This document shows positions 55,651 to 64,000 of a stretch of 64,000 nucleotides of DNA, piece by piece. The notes under the pieces are model-generated. The model searched no databases. It worked only from the letters and a program-made list of their open reading frames with translations, and had not been told where the DNA came from. Every line of letters begins with the position of its first letter. The first letter of the stretch is position 1. The DNA comes from Streptomyces sp. TLI_235 (GTDB lineage Bacteria > Actinomycetota > Actinomycetes > Streptomycetales > Streptomycetaceae): positions 4,154,001-4,218,000 of the forward strand of contig NSGV01000001.1 of assembly GCA_002300355.1 (NCBI GenBank), read 5' to 3'. A program made the position numbers and the translations under genes.

Positions 55651-57825
55651 GTGACCACCGCCACCCACCCGCGCAGGGGCGGCCGCCGCGGCCGCCGCGC
55701 CGCCGTCCGGCAGACACCGCTGCGCACCCACTGGCTGCTGCTGACCGTGCTCGTCCTCACCCTGGCCGCCGCCCTGCTGCTGCAGGGCTACACCCGGCAC
55801 ATGTACGGGCACGCCGCGGACGGCGCCGCACCCGACCGCGGCAGCGCCGCAGCCGTCCCCGAGGCCGTCCGCACCGGAGGCCCGGTGATCGCCGCGGCCG
55901 AGGAGGGCGCACCCCGCACCGCCCGCCCGGCCGCCGGCACGATCGCCCTCACCTTCGACGACGGCCCCGACCCGCGCTGGACCCCGCAGATCCTCGACGT
56001 GCTCCGCCGCCACGGCGTGCACGCCACCTTCTTCACCGTCGGCACCCAGGTCGCCGCCGAGCCCGCCCTCGCCCGGCGGATCGTCGCCGAGGGCCACCAG
56101 ATCGGCGTGCACACCTTCACCCACGCCGACCTCTCGACCGCCGCCCCGTGGCGCCGCACGCTGGAACTCCGCGAGGCCCAGCTCACCCTCGCCGGTGCCA
56201 CCGGCGTCACCAGCACCCTCTTCCGGCCGCCGTACTCCGCCGGCAACGACGCGCTCACCGACACCGGCTGGGACGCCGTCCGACAGGCCGGCCGCGAGGG
56301 CTACCTGACCGTGCTGACCAGCCAGGACACCGAGGACTGGCGCCGCCCCGGCGTCGCGTCGATCGTCGCCGCCGGCACCCCGCAGGGCCGCGACGGCCAG
56401 ATCGTGCTGATGCACGACGCCGGCGGCGACCGCAGCCAGACCGTCGCCGCCCTCGACGCCCTGCTGCCCCGGCTGCAGGCGGCCGGCTGGCGCTTCGAGA
56501 CCGTCTCGCACGCCGTCGGCCTGGCCGACCCCGTCCGTCCGGCCGGCACCACCGAGCACTGGCAGGGGCTCGCCCTGATCGCGGTGCTCGGCGCGAGCGC
56601 CTGGGTGCTCGACCTGCTGGAGTGGCTGCTCTGGGCGGCCGGCGCGATCGGTGTGCTGCGGGCCGTCGCCCTGCTCGTCGCGGCCCGCCGGCACAAGCGG
56701 CTGCGCGCCCGCGGCTGGGGCCCGCCGATCACCGAACCGGTATCGGTGATCGTCCCCGCCTACAACGAGAGCGCCGGCATCGAGGCCGCCGTCCGCTCAC
56801 TGCTCGCCTCCGACCACCCGGTCGAGGTGATCGTCGTCGACGACGGCTCCACCGACGGCACCGCCGACCTCGTCGAATCCCTGAACCTCCCGTACGTCCG
56901 GGTCTTCCGCCAGCCCAACTCCGGCAAGCCCGCCGCCCTCAACCTCGGTCTGCGCTACGCCCGCGCCGAGCTCGTCGTCATGGTCGACGGCGACACCGTC
57001 TTCGAGCCGGACGCCGTGCGGATGCTCGTCCAGCCCTTCGCCGACCGCCGGGTCGGCGCGGTCTCCGGCAACGCCAAGGTGGTCAACCGCGGCGGCCTGC
57101 TCGGCCGCTGGCAGCACATCGAGTACGTGGTCGGCTTCAACCTCGACCGCCGTCTCTTCGACCTCGCCGAGTGCATGCCCACCGTGCCCGGCGCGGTCGG
57201 CGCCTTCCGCCGCTCCGCGCTGCTGCGGATCGGCGGCGTCGGCGAGGCCACCCTCGCCGAGGACACCGACCTCACCATGGCGCTGTGCCGGGCCGGCTGG
57301 CGGGTCGTCTACGAGGAGCGCGCCAAGGCCTGGACGGAGGCCCCCGCCTCGCTCGGCGCCCTGTGGCGGCAGCGCTACCGCTGGTGCTACGGCACCCTGC
57401 AGGCCATGTGGAAGCACCGCGGCGCGCTGCGCCAGCGCGGCCAGGCCGGCAAGCTCGGCCGCCGCGGCCTGCTCTACCTGCTGATGTTCCAGGTACTGCT
57501 GCCGCTGCTGGCCCCGGTGGTCGACGTCTTCGCGCTCTACGGGCTGGTCTTCCTCGACCCCGTCCGGATCGTCGGCCTCTGGCTGGCCTTCCTGCTGATG
57601 CAGGCCGCCATGGGGGCGTACGCGTTCCGGCTGGACGGCGAGAGGCTCGGCCCGCTCTGGACGCTGCCCCTGCAGCAGTTCGTGTACCGGCAGCTGATGT
57701 ACCTGGTGGTGATCCAGTCGGTCTGCACCGCACTGGCCGGATCCCGGCTGCGCTGGCAGCGGATGCAGCGCTACGGAAGCCTCTCCGTCCCGCCGCCCGC
57801 CCCCGGGGCCGCACCGGGCCGCTAG
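55651..57825 (+). CDS. Bifunctional polysaccharide deacetylase / family 2 glycosyltransferase
   Basis: The 724-residue membrane enzyme has a TM helix near residues 30-50, then a NodB deacetylase domain (IALTFDDGPDPRWTPQ, HTFTHADLS, LFRPPY, MHDAGG) facing outside. A further membrane segment (LIAVLGASAWVLDLLEWLLWAAGAIGVL) follows, then a GT2 domain with VIVPAYNE, VVDDGSTDG, VMVDGDTVF, AEDTDLTMAL (ED acceptor motif) and QRYRWCYG (QxxRW). C-terminal helices end it. The same polypeptide should make and export an amino-sugar polymer (PNAG- or HAS-like) and deacetylate it. The GTG start at 55651 follows the previous stop closely. Confidence 0.9.
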   Translation: MTTATHPRRGGRRGRRAAVRQTPLRTHWLLLTVLVLTLAAALLLQGYTRHMYGHAADGAAPDRGSAAAVPEAVRTGGPVIAAAEEGAPRTARPAAGTIALTFDDGPDPRWTPQILDVLRRHGVHATFFTVGTQVAAEPALARRIVAEGHQIGVHTFTHADLSTAAPWRRTLELREAQLTLAGATGVTSTLFRPPYSAGNDALTDTGWDAVRQAGREGYLTVLTSQDTEDWRRPGVASIVAAGTPQGRDGQIVLMHDAGGDRSQTVAALDALLPRLQAAGWRFETVSHAVGLADPVRPAGTTEHWQGLALIAVLGASAWVLDLLEWLLWAAGAIGVLRAVALLVAARRHKRLRARGWGPPITEPVSVIVPAYNESAGIEAAVRSLLASDHPVEVIVVDDGSTDGTADLVESLNLPYVRVFRQPNSGKPAALNLGLRYARAELVVMVDGDTVFEPDAVRMLVQPFADRRVGAVSGNAKVVNRGGLLGRWQHIEYVVGFNLDRRLFDLAECMPTVPGAVGAFRRSALLRIGGVGEATLAEDTDLTMALCRAGWRVVYEERAKAWTEAPASLGALWRQRYRWCYGTLQAMWKHRGALRQRGQAGKLGRRGLLYLLMFQVLLPLLAPVVDVFALYGLVFLDPVRIVGLWLAFLLMQAAMGAYAFRLDGERLGPLWTLPLQQFVYRQLMYLVVIQSVCTALAGSRLRWQRMQRYGSLSVPPPAPGAAPGR

Positions 57826-57888
57826 GGTGCACAGGTGCACGAGGCGGGCGCCGAGGCCCGGACCACCGAAGCGAGAGGAGCCGGACAG

Positions 57889-59451
57889 GTGATCGGACGC
57901 GCGCTGAACGGCCGCTACGAACTGACCGAGATACTCGGCGTCGGCGGCATGGCCACCGTCTACCGCGCCGTGGACCACCAGCTCGGCCGCGCGGTCGCGG
58001 TCAAGGTGCTCAACGGCGGCCTCGCCGACGACCCCCGCTTCGCCGAGCGCTTCGGCCGCGAGGCCCAGCTCGCCGCCATGCTCGTCCACCCGCGGATCGT
58101 CATGGTCTTCGACTCGGGCGTCGACCAGGGCTCCCCGTACATCGTCATGGAGCTCGTCCAGGGCCGGACGCTCGGCCGGCTGCTCGCCGAGCATCGCACC
58201 CTGCCGGTCGAGCGCGCGGTCGGCATCGCCGCCGCGGTCTGCGAGGCCCTGGAGGTCGCGCACGGCGCCGGCCTGGTGCACCGCGACGTCAAGCCCGGCA
58301 ACGTCATGATCTCCGACGACGGCGGCGTGAAGGTCGTGGACTTCGGCATCGCCCGCGCCAACGCCTCCGCCGGCCAGCAGCTCACCCAGAGCGCCTCCGT
58401 CCTCGGCACCGCCTCCTACCTCTCGCCCGAGCAGGCCACCGCCGCCCCGCTGGACGGCCGCTCCGACCTGTACGCGGTCGGCTGCGTGCTCGCCGAGATG
58501 CTGACCGGCACACCCCCGTTCACCGGCGACACCCCCGTCGCCATCGCCTTCAAGCACGTCTCCGAGCAGCCCGCCCCCGTGTCGCTGCACCGCCCGGAGA
58601 TCCCGCCCGCGCTGGACGTCGCCGTCATGCGGCTGCTGGCCAAGAACCCCGAGGACCGCCCGGCGACCGCCGGCGCCGCCCGCGCCGAGCTGCTGGCCGC
58701 CGTCCCGGTCGCCGCCGCCCAGGACCGCACCAGCGAACTGCTCGGCGCCGCCACCCAGCTCCTCCCGCCGGTGGCCGCCCCGCCGGGCGGCTTCCCGTCA
58801 CCGCCGCCCTTCCCCGCCGCGCACCCGCAGCAGCCGTACGCCGCCCAGCCGTACCCCGAGCAGCCGTACGTCGAGCAGCACCGCACGTCACTGCTGCCAC
58901 CGCTGGACATGCCGCCGCCCGCCGCACCGGCCTGGGAGGACGAGGCGCCGCCCGAGCGCCGAAACCCGTGGCTGCTGGCGGGCGCCGGCGCGGCCGTGCT
59001 GGCGGGCGTGGCCGCGGTGGCGGCGTTCGCCTTCAGCGGCGGCCCGGCCGGTGAGGGCACCGCGGCCGCCGCCACCCCCAGCACTACGGTCTCCGCGGCC
59101 CCCGCGAGCCCCACCCCCTCGGCCACCCCGTCACCGAGCGCCACCGGCTCGGCCTCGCCCTCCGCCGGCCGGCTCACCCCGGTGGGGGCCCTCGCAGCCC
59201 TGCGGTCCGACATCGCCGACACCGATTTCGTCAAGGAGAAGGACCGCAAGGAGGCGCTGCTGCGCACCCTCGACGCCGCCTCCGACGCGATGGGCGCGGA
59301 GGACTGGTCGGGCGCCGAGGACAAGCTGAAATCGGCCCAGCGGACGCTCCGCGACCTCGGCAAACGACACGCCCTGCCGCCCGCGACCACCGTCTCCTGG
59401 CAGACCAGGCTCGCCGCGATCACCGCCTCCGCGCACGCCAAGGCGGACTGA
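57889..59451 (+). CDS. Membrane-anchored Ser/Thr protein kinase (PknB/Hanks-type)
   Basis: The protein is 520 residues. The kinase domain runs from YELTEILGVGGMATVYRA (glycine loop) through VAVKVLNGG (Lys), VHRDVKPGNVM (catalytic HRD), VVDFGIARA (DFG) and LSPEQAT to RPAT. A Pro-rich linker, one TM helix (WLLAGAGAAVLAGVAAVAAFAF) and an outside Ser/Thr/Pro-rich then helical domain follow; no PASTA repeats. GTG 57889 has AGAGGAG 9-15 bases upstream. GTG 57835, ten bases after the preceding stop, is an alternative adding 18 residues. It is probably co-transcribed with the polysaccharide enzyme and could regulate it (inference). Confidence 0.9.
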   Translation: MIGRALNGRYELTEILGVGGMATVYRAVDHQLGRAVAVKVLNGGLADDPRFAERFGREAQLAAMLVHPRIVMVFDSGVDQGSPYIVMELVQGRTLGRLLAEHRTLPVERAVGIAAAVCEALEVAHGAGLVHRDVKPGNVMISDDGGVKVVDFGIARANASAGQQLTQSASVLGTASYLSPEQATAAPLDGRSDLYAVGCVLAEMLTGTPPFTGDTPVAIAFKHVSEQPAPVSLHRPEIPPALDVAVMRLLAKNPEDRPATAGAARAELLAAVPVAAAQDRTSELLGAATQLLPPVAAPPGGFPSPPPFPAAHPQQPYAAQPYPEQPYVEQHRTSLLPPLDMPPPAAPAWEDEAPPERRNPWLLAGAGAAVLAGVAAVAAFAFSGGPAGEGTAAAATPSTTVSAAPASPTPSATPSPSATGSASPSAGRLTPVGALAALRSDIADTDFVKEKDRKEALLRTLDAASDAMGAEDWSGAEDKLKSAQRTLRDLGKRHALPPATTVSWQTRLAAITASAHAKAD

Positions 59452-59481
59452 CCGGCGGCTCGGTGCGGCCTCGGTGCGGCC

Positions 59482-60015
59482 TCACTCGGGGCCCGATCGC
59501 CCCTCGGGCGTGTGGCCGAGCCGGCGCCCCACCAGGTTGCGGGTCCGCCGGCTGACCGAGGTGGCGCCCGCGGTCAGGAAGATCAGCGTGTAGAGGATCT
59601 GCAGCATCACCACGCCCCGGGCCTCCTGGCTGACCGGGGTGATGTCGCCGTAGCCGACCGTCGCCATGGTGATCACGGTGAAGTAGAGGGCGTCCAGCCG
59701 GGTCTGCACGCTGCCGTGGAACGCCCCCGGGGACTTGGCCAGCGACAGGTAGGTGGTCGCGAAGAGGATCAGGGCCCCCGAGATCAGCAGCATGATCGCG
59801 AGAGCCGGGTGGCCGGGCCGCTCGGTGAGCTCCTTCCAGATCTCGTGCAGCAGTGCCGCGGCCAGGCCCACCAGTGCCACGGCGAAGACCGTCCAGCTGA
59901 CCGCAGGGTGCTCCGGACCGAAGACACCGATCGGCACCAGGAACCACGCGGTCAGCATCAGCGTCGGCCCGCCGATCATGGTCAGCGGGCCCCACAGGTT
60001 CGGACGCCGCCTCAT
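59482..60015 (-). CDS. Potassium channel-like protein (two-helix pore domain)
   Basis: The 177-residue membrane protein has a KcsA-type pore. RLDALYFTVITMATVGYGDITP contains the selectivity filter TVGYGD (residues 119-124) between helices ILFATTYLSLA and VVMLQILYTLIFLTAG. Two extra N-terminal hydrophobic segments make four in all. No ligand domain is present. It probably conducts K+ as a tetramer. Its start overlaps the stop of a larger membrane protein gene by four bases, so the two are co-expressed. Confidence 0.88.
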   Translation of the reverse strand: MRRRPNLWGPLTMIGGPTLMLTAWFLVPIGVFGPEHPAVSWTVFAVALVGLAAALLHEIWKELTERPGHPALAIMLLISGALILFATTYLSLAKSPGAFHGSVQTRLDALYFTVITMATVGYGDITPVSQEARGVVMLQILYTLIFLTAGATSVSRRTRNLVGRRLGHTPEGRSGPE

Positions 60016-61280
60016 GGCCGCACCTCCCACATCCGTCCCGCCGGGGCGGTGCCCGGCTCGTCCAGCAGCTCGACCACGGCGAGGACGGCCAGCAGCGCGA
60101 CGTCCAACCACACCGCCACCAGGGCCGTCGGACGGTCCCACAGCAGCAGCACGAGGACGGACGCGCCGACCGCCGCCCAGCACAGCCAGGCCTTGAACCG
60201 GTGCACGAAGCGGCCGACCGGGCCGAGCCGCAGCCCCATCCGCTCCGCAGCCGTCCGGACACCGCCCAGCCCGGCCTCCCACAGCCCGCGCACCGCACCC
60301 GCCGAGCGCCCCCGCCCCGACAGCCAGGCGCCCAGCGCGACCAGCACCCCGAGCACGACCACCAGCCGGACGGCGTCCCGCAGGTAGCGCACCAGGGTGT
60401 CGTAGACCGCGGCGGCGGCGTCCTGGTCGACGCCCGCGGGCAGCCGGTCCAGGTAGACCGCCCGGAAGCCGGTCAGCCCGAAGCCGAACAGCCCGGCCGC
60501 GCCCGCCACCGCCAGCGCGGCAGCCACCGCGGCCCGCCGCCGGCGCACCGCGAGCAGCACCCCGCCCGCGGCGCAGGCGGCCGCGAGCACCGCCACCCAG
60601 TACCCCGCGAGCGACAGCAGTCGCAGCAGCGTCCGCACGCGTTCCACCTGCTCGGACCTGACCAGCACGTACGAGGTGTGGATCTCCGGGATGCGCGAGG
60701 CGATCGCCACGCCGTCGGCGGCCAGGGCCTGCTTGGCCCGGTCGATCACCGGCGCGAGGTCGAGGGTGACGGTGCCGCCGCGGATCTCGACGGCGCCGCC
60801 GCCCGCACCGGTCACCGCCCGGTCGACGGCGGCGTGCGCGCTCCGGTTGAGCTCGTCCCAGACCGCCGGGAAGGCGTCGCTGCTCACCAGCCGCTGCACG
60901 CCGTCGTGGACGAGTCCGGTGACCCCGCTGTCCAGGGCGGAGCCGAGCCGCTGCAGCAGTGCGTCGAGCAGGGGTGCACCGCCGGGGGCGAGGTCGGAGA
61001 CCAGGGAGTCGACCGGCAGCCGCTGGACGACGGCCTCGGTCACCCGGTTCGTGACGGCGGCCTGCACCGCCGGGTCGTCGGCGAGCGGCGCCATGGTCGC
61101 GACGTACCGGTCGGTGTCGGTGATCTCCGCCTTCGTCCAGGCGGCGAGCACGGCCAGGGGGGTGAGCAGCGCGGCCAGCACGATCAGCAGGGCGGCGGTG
61201 GCGGAGCGCAGCGGGCGCCGCCCGGGCGCCGGACGGGGCGCGGGGCCGTCCGGCCCGTCGTCCGGCGTGCTGCTGGCCAT
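60012..61280 (-). CDS. Multi-pass membrane protein with long extracytoplasmic loop
   Basis: The 422-residue protein has an N-terminal helix (ATAALLIVLAALLTPLAVLAAWT), an external loop of about 150 residues starting KAEITDTDRYVATMAPLADDPAVQAAV, then four or five C-terminal membrane helices. I see no catalytic motif, but the D-T-D-R-Y-V segment is common in actinobacterial proteins of this layout. ATG 61280 has GGAGG six bases upstream, better than the GTG at 61292. It is coupled to the channel gene and might modulate it (inference). Confidence 0.7.
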   Translation of the reverse strand: MASSTPDDGPDGPAPRPAPGRRPLRSATAALLIVLAALLTPLAVLAAWTKAEITDTDRYVATMAPLADDPAVQAAVTNRVTEAVVQRLPVDSLVSDLAPGGAPLLDALLQRLGSALDSGVTGLVHDGVQRLVSSDAFPAVWDELNRSAHAAVDRAVTGAGGGAVEIRGGTVTLDLAPVIDRAKQALAADGVAIASRIPEIHTSYVLVRSEQVERVRTLLRLLSLAGYWVAVLAAACAAGGVLLAVRRRRAAVAAALAVAGAAGLFGFGLTGFRAVYLDRLPAGVDQDAAAAVYDTLVRYLRDAVRLVVVLGVLVALGAWLSGRGRSAGAVRGLWEAGLGGVRTAAERMGLRLGPVGRFVHRFKAWLCWAAVGASVLVLLLWDRPTALVAVWLDVALLAVLAVVELLDEPGTAPAGRMWEVRP

Positions 61281-61353
61281 CGGTGCCTCCACAAGGGGCT
61301 GCGTCCGTCCCAGCAGACACCGGCTCCGGCGGTCGGGCCAGTCGGCGAGAACG

Positions 61354-61395
61354 CCGGAGCCGCCGGTACGTCGGGTGACGTACCGGCGGCTCCGG
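61354..61395 (-). terminator. Terminator hairpin after tatA
   Basis: A perfect 19-bp stem (61354-61372 with 61377-61395) and a GGGT loop, beginning eight bases past the tatA stop on the minus strand. The longest perfect hairpin noticed in the window. Confidence 0.75.
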
Positions 61396-61402
61396 GGTGG
61401 TC

Positions 61403-61681
61403 TCAGGCGTTGGTGGCCGACTTGTTGGTCTCGGCCGACGTGGTGACGGTGGTCGGGCTCACCGCGGGACGCGGCTGGTCCGCCGGGGTCGAGGAGGCGG
61501 TGGTGTTCTGGCCCTCGGCCGGGGCGTCGTCCTCGCGGAGCGCCTTGGTCTCGGCCTTCAGGATGCGCATGGACTTGCCGAGCCCACGGGCCATCTCGGG
61601 CAGCTTCTTCGAGCCGAACAGCAGGACGAGCACTGCCACCATCACGAGGATGTGCCAGGGCTCGAGACCGTTACGGAACAT
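61403..61681 (-). CDS. tatA: Twin-arginine translocase subunit TatA/TatE
   Basis: The 92-residue protein has a single N-terminal membrane helix ([13 protein letters not shown]), the [23 protein letters not shown] amphipathic helix with the family FGxxKLP motif, and a disordered Thr/Ser/Ala-rich tail. TatA oligomers form the pore for folded Tat substrates. No tatB or tatC lies nearby; they are usually elsewhere in actinobacteria. It is flanked by two terminators, so it is monocistronic. Confidence 0.92.
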   Translation of the reverse strand: MFRNGLEPWHILVMVAVLVLLFGSKKLPEMARGLGKSMRILKAETKALREDDAPAEGQNTTASSTPADQPRPAVSPTTVTTSAETNKSATNA

Positions 61682-61746
61682 CCCTGACCACCGGTCCTTC
61701 CGAGGAGTTTCTCGTCGCTTCTTGGGCGCCGGACGAGTGTGCCCGA

Positions 61747-61771
61747 CTCCGGCCAGTATGCCTGGCCGGAG
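61747..61771 (-). terminator. Hairpin after the MFS gene
   Basis: CTCCGGCCAG (61747-61756) pairs perfectly with CTGGCCGGAG (61762-61771) around a five-base loop, 34 bp past the transporter stop and upstream of tatA. Confidence 0.55.
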
Positions 61772-61804
61772 CGACGGACGTATACACCGGTCCGGAAACC
61801 ACGG

Positions 61805-63379
61805 TCAAAATGCAGGTGATTCCTGGGTAGTGGTCTGGACCATTTCGGGCGCAGCCCCACCGGTGGGACCGGCCGGCAGGTGCTTCATCAGACGGTGGGC
61901 GACCAGCGCGGCACCGATCAGGAAGACCGCACCGGCCACCGCGGCGAGGTGCATGCCGTCCGCGAAGGCGCTCCGGGCGACCGCGAGCAGCTCCGCGCCC
62001 GTCCGGCCGCCGAGCTGGGCGGCGGCGGTGACGGCTCCGCCGAGCGTGTCGTGCGCGGCCCGGGCGGCGTCCCCGGCGACCCCGGCGGGCAGTCCGTCCT
62101 CCAGTCGTGCCTTGTAGACCGCGGTGCCGGCCGTGCCGAGCACCGCGATGCCCAGCGAACCGCCCAGCTCGGACGCGGTCTCCGAGGCGGCCGAGGCAGC
62201 GCCGGCCTGCTCCGGCGGCGCGGCCGAGACGACCATCTCGGTGGTGAGCGTCATGGTGCCGACCGAGCCGGCCGCGATCACGCCGGCCGCGGTGAGCGGC
62301 AGCCAGAGCGGCGAGTCGGGCCGCACCAGGACCATCAGGGCGTAGCCGCCGGCGCCGGTCAGGAAGCCGGCCGTCATCAGGACGGCCGGGCGGACCCGGC
62401 CGGCCAGCGCGCCCACCGAGCCGGCCGCCGCCGCGACACCGACCGAGGGCAGCAGCGCCCAGAGGGAGGCGGTCAGCGGGCTCATCCCCTTCACCAGCTG
62501 CAGGTACTGCGAGGTGTAGAGGGTGAAGCCCATCATCGCGAACATCGCCACGGTGTTGACCGTGATCGCCCCGGTGAAGGTGCGGATCCGGAACAGCGCG
62601 GGGTCGATCAGCGGGTGCTCGGCGGTGCGCAGCCGGCGGACGAGGGCGACCACGGCCAGCGCCCCGGCGGCCAGCGCGGCGAGAGGCGCGACGGCCCAGC
62701 CGTCCACGGCGAGGGTCTTGACGCCGTACACCGCGGGCAGCACGGCGGCGATCGACAGGGCGGCGCCGGGGAGGTCGAAGCGGCCCTGCCGCGGTGCGCG
62801 GTACTCCGGCATGAGCACCGGCGCGGTCAGAAGGACGAGCAGCATCACCGGGACGGCGGCCAGGAAGGCCGAGCCCCACCAGAAGTGGTCCAGCAGCAGC
62901 CCGCCGGCCACCGGGCCGAGGGTGGCGCCGCCCATCAGCGCGCCGGTCCAGATCCCGAGCGCGGCCTGGCGCTGCTTGGGGTCGTGGAACATGTTGCGGA
63001 TCAGCGCCAGCGTGGACGGCATGACGGTGGCCCCGGCCACCCCCAGCACCGCCCGGGCGGCGATCAGCCCGCCGGGCCCGTCGGCCCGGGCGGCCAGCAG
63101 CGAGGCCGCCGCGAACCCGGCCGCCCCCAGCATCAGCAGCCGCCGCCGGCCGATCCGGTCGCCCAGGGCGCCCATCGGGATCAGCATCCCGGCCAGCAGG
63201 AACGAGTAGATGTCCATGATCCACAGCTGCTGGGTGCCGCTCGGCCGCAGGTCGGTGGAGATGAACGGAACGGCGAAGAAGAGCACGCCCATGTCCATGG
63301 TCAGGACGAGAGTCGGCAGCAGGAGGACGGCGAGTCCGGTCCATTCGCGTCGGCCGGCGCGGCCGTGGGTTGCGGTCAT
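61805..63379 (-). CDS. MFS drug-resistance transporter (EmrB/QacA type)
   Basis: The 524-residue DHA2-type exporter has about 14 TM helices. It opens LAVLLLPTLVLTMDMGVLFFAVPFIS, then GALGDRIGRRRLLMLGA (motif A) and ARAVLGVAGATVMPSTLALIRNMF (motif C region with a proline). It exports hydrophobic toxins by proton antiport. It is divergent from a TetR regulator with an inverted repeat between them, the classic efflux pump/repressor arrangement. Confidence 0.88.
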   Translation of the reverse strand: MTATHGRAGRREWTGLAVLLLPTLVLTMDMGVLFFAVPFISTDLRPSGTQQLWIMDIYSFLLAGMLIPMGALGDRIGRRRLLMLGAAGFAAASLLAARADGPGGLIAARAVLGVAGATVMPSTLALIRNMFHDPKQRQAALGIWTGALMGGATLGPVAGGLLLDHFWWGSAFLAAVPVMLLVLLTAPVLMPEYRAPRQGRFDLPGAALSIAAVLPAVYGVKTLAVDGWAVAPLAALAAGALAVVALVRRLRTAEHPLIDPALFRIRTFTGAITVNTVAMFAMMGFTLYTSQYLQLVKGMSPLTASLWALLPSVGVAAAAGSVGALAGRVRPAVLMTAGFLTGAGGYALMVLVRPDSPLWLPLTAAGVIAAGSVGTMTLTTEMVVSAAPPEQAGAASAASETASELGGSLGIAVLGTAGTAVYKARLEDGLPAGVAGDAARAAHDTLGGAVTAAAQLGGRTGAELLAVARSAFADGMHLAAVAGAVFLIGAALVAHRLMKHLPAGPTGGAAPEMVQTTTQESPAF

Positions 63380-63404
63380 GGCACTGACTGTACGAGCGTA
63401 TGAA

Positions 63405-63425
63405 ACGCTTGTCTAGTACAAGCGT
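63405..63425. promoter_or_regulatory. TetR-type operator between the efflux gene and its regulator
   Basis: ACGCTTGT (63405-63412) and ACAAGCGT (63418-63425) are perfect 8-bp inverted arms with a five-base spacer, 26 bp from the exporter ATG and 65 bp from the regulator ATG. A partly overlapping AGCGT/ACGCT repeat precedes it. Position and symmetry fit repression of both genes. Confidence 0.7.
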
Positions 63426-63489
63426 CTAAATCGACCGTGTCAGTCGTCCGTGCGAGACGTTCGTCCAGATCGGCGGTAGCATCGGGCGC

Positions 63490-64000
63490 ATGGGAAATCG
63501 CGAGGACCTGCTGGCCGGCGCCAAGCGCTGCCTCCTGGAGAAGGGCTACGGGCGCACCACCGCCCGGGACATCGCCTCCGCCGCGGGCGTCAGCCTGGCC
63601 GCCATCGGCTACCACTACGGCTCCAAGGACGCCCTGCTCACCCAGGCGATGCTGGAGGCGATGGGGGAGTGGGGCGACGAGCTCGGCCGGGTGCTCAGCG
63701 CGCTCGGCGGGGAGACGGACCCTCAGGAACGCTTCGTCGCCGCCTGGGACAAGGTCCTGGAGAGCTTCGCCGAGCACCGCGGCCTGTGGGCGGTGCAGAT
63801 CGAGATCCTTGCCCGGATGGAGCAGTCGCCCGAACTGCGCGAGGTGCTCGGCGGCGCGCAGAAGGAGGCCCGGCTCGGGCTGTCAGCGATGTTCCAGGGC
63901 GTGCCGGAGGTGCCCGACACCCCGGAGGAGCTGGCCCGCGGCGCCTTCTACCAGGCGCTGCTCGCCGGGCTCGCCACCCAGTGGCTGGTCGCGCCCGACA
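63490..64000 (+). CDS. TetR-family transcriptional regulator, 3' end cut by window edge
   Basis: The first 170 residues are visible from ATG 63490. The N-terminal HTH reads LAGAKRCLLEKGYGRTTARDIASAAGVSLAAIGYHYGSKDALLTQAM, the TetR signature with the recognition helix SLAAIGYHYGSK. The ligand-binding domain then begins and continues beyond position 64000. It should repress the divergent MFS exporter by binding the 63405-63425 site, with release by a drug ligand (family knowledge). Confidence 0.88.
   Translation, partial: MGNREDLLAGAKRCLLEKGYGRTTARDIASAAGVSLAAIGYHYGSKDALLTQAMLEAMGEWGDELGRVLSALGGETDPQERFVAAWDKVLESFAEHRGLWAVQIEILARMEQSPELREVLGGAQKEARLGLSAMFQGVPEVPDTPEELARGAFYQALLAGLATQWLVAPD

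Noticed and set aside
56148-59054. 968-codon frame overlapping the polysaccharide enzyme and kinase
   Set aside because: Out-of-frame shadow; both real genes have complete catalytic motifs in their own frames.

Overview
The window is about 70+% GC, with dense ATGA/GTGA-overlapping genes, frequent GTG and TTG starts, a complete desferrioxamine locus with two iron boxes, and an F420-type oxidoreductase. All of this fits a Streptomycetaceae chromosome (Streptomyces or Kitasatospora). No replication origin, rRNA, tRNA, CRISPR array or insertion sequence was recognised.

Positions 1-19166 look like one biosynthetic gene cluster, possibly continuing off the left edge. The left block, on the plus strand, holds an S51 peptidase fragment, a GNAT, a radical SAM enzyme with an N-terminal Rossmann-like domain, and a GT1 glycosyltransferase. 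Next comes a tightly packed minus-strand operon (3737-10303) of free-standing NRPS parts: a FemAB/GNAT-like transferase, a carrier protein, an ATP-grasp ligase, an MFS exporter, an adenylation enzyme and a condensation enzyme. An aldehyde dehydrogenase lies between this and a plus-strand operon (12303-19166): a 2-oxoglutarate oxygenase, a PLP aminotransferase-fold enzyme, a BtpA-family TIM barrel, a SIS-domain sugar-phosphate protein, a cupin, a second carrier protein and an acyl-AMP ligase. I do not recognise this combination as any named pathway. It is the best candidate here for an undescribed system.

Positions 19138-31559 are mainly housekeeping and physiology: an NADH-pyrophosphatase-like NUDIX protein, gltX, an LLM-class oxidoreductase, valS, a P-type ATPase overlapping a polyphosphate kinase 2 gene, a frameshifted LytR-CpsA-Psr remnant, and an MFS exporter that overlaps desD.

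Positions 31556-44674 form the ferrioxamine locus. On the minus strand are desA-desB-desC-desD and desE-desF. On the plus strand are two FecCD permeases, an ABC ATPase, a penicillin-acylase-like amidohydrolase and a DesC-like acyltransferase. DmdR/IdeR-type iron boxes lie upstream of desA and between desE and the permease operon, so synthesis, export, uptake, reductive release and perhaps acyl tailoring can respond together to iron.

Positions 44682-64000 are mixed. A divergent oxidoreductase/AraC regulator pair each carries a one-base frameshift. There is a large membrane protein combining a degenerate kinase-like segment with a flippase-like domain, then small conserved proteins, NUDIX and GNAT enzymes, a tyrosine phosphatase and an ECF sigma factor with a membrane partner. 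A four-hairpin array follows, then a deacetylase/GT2 polysaccharide enzyme, a Ser/Thr kinase, a potassium-channel-like protein, TatA, and an MFS drug exporter divergent from a TetR regulator that runs off the right edge.
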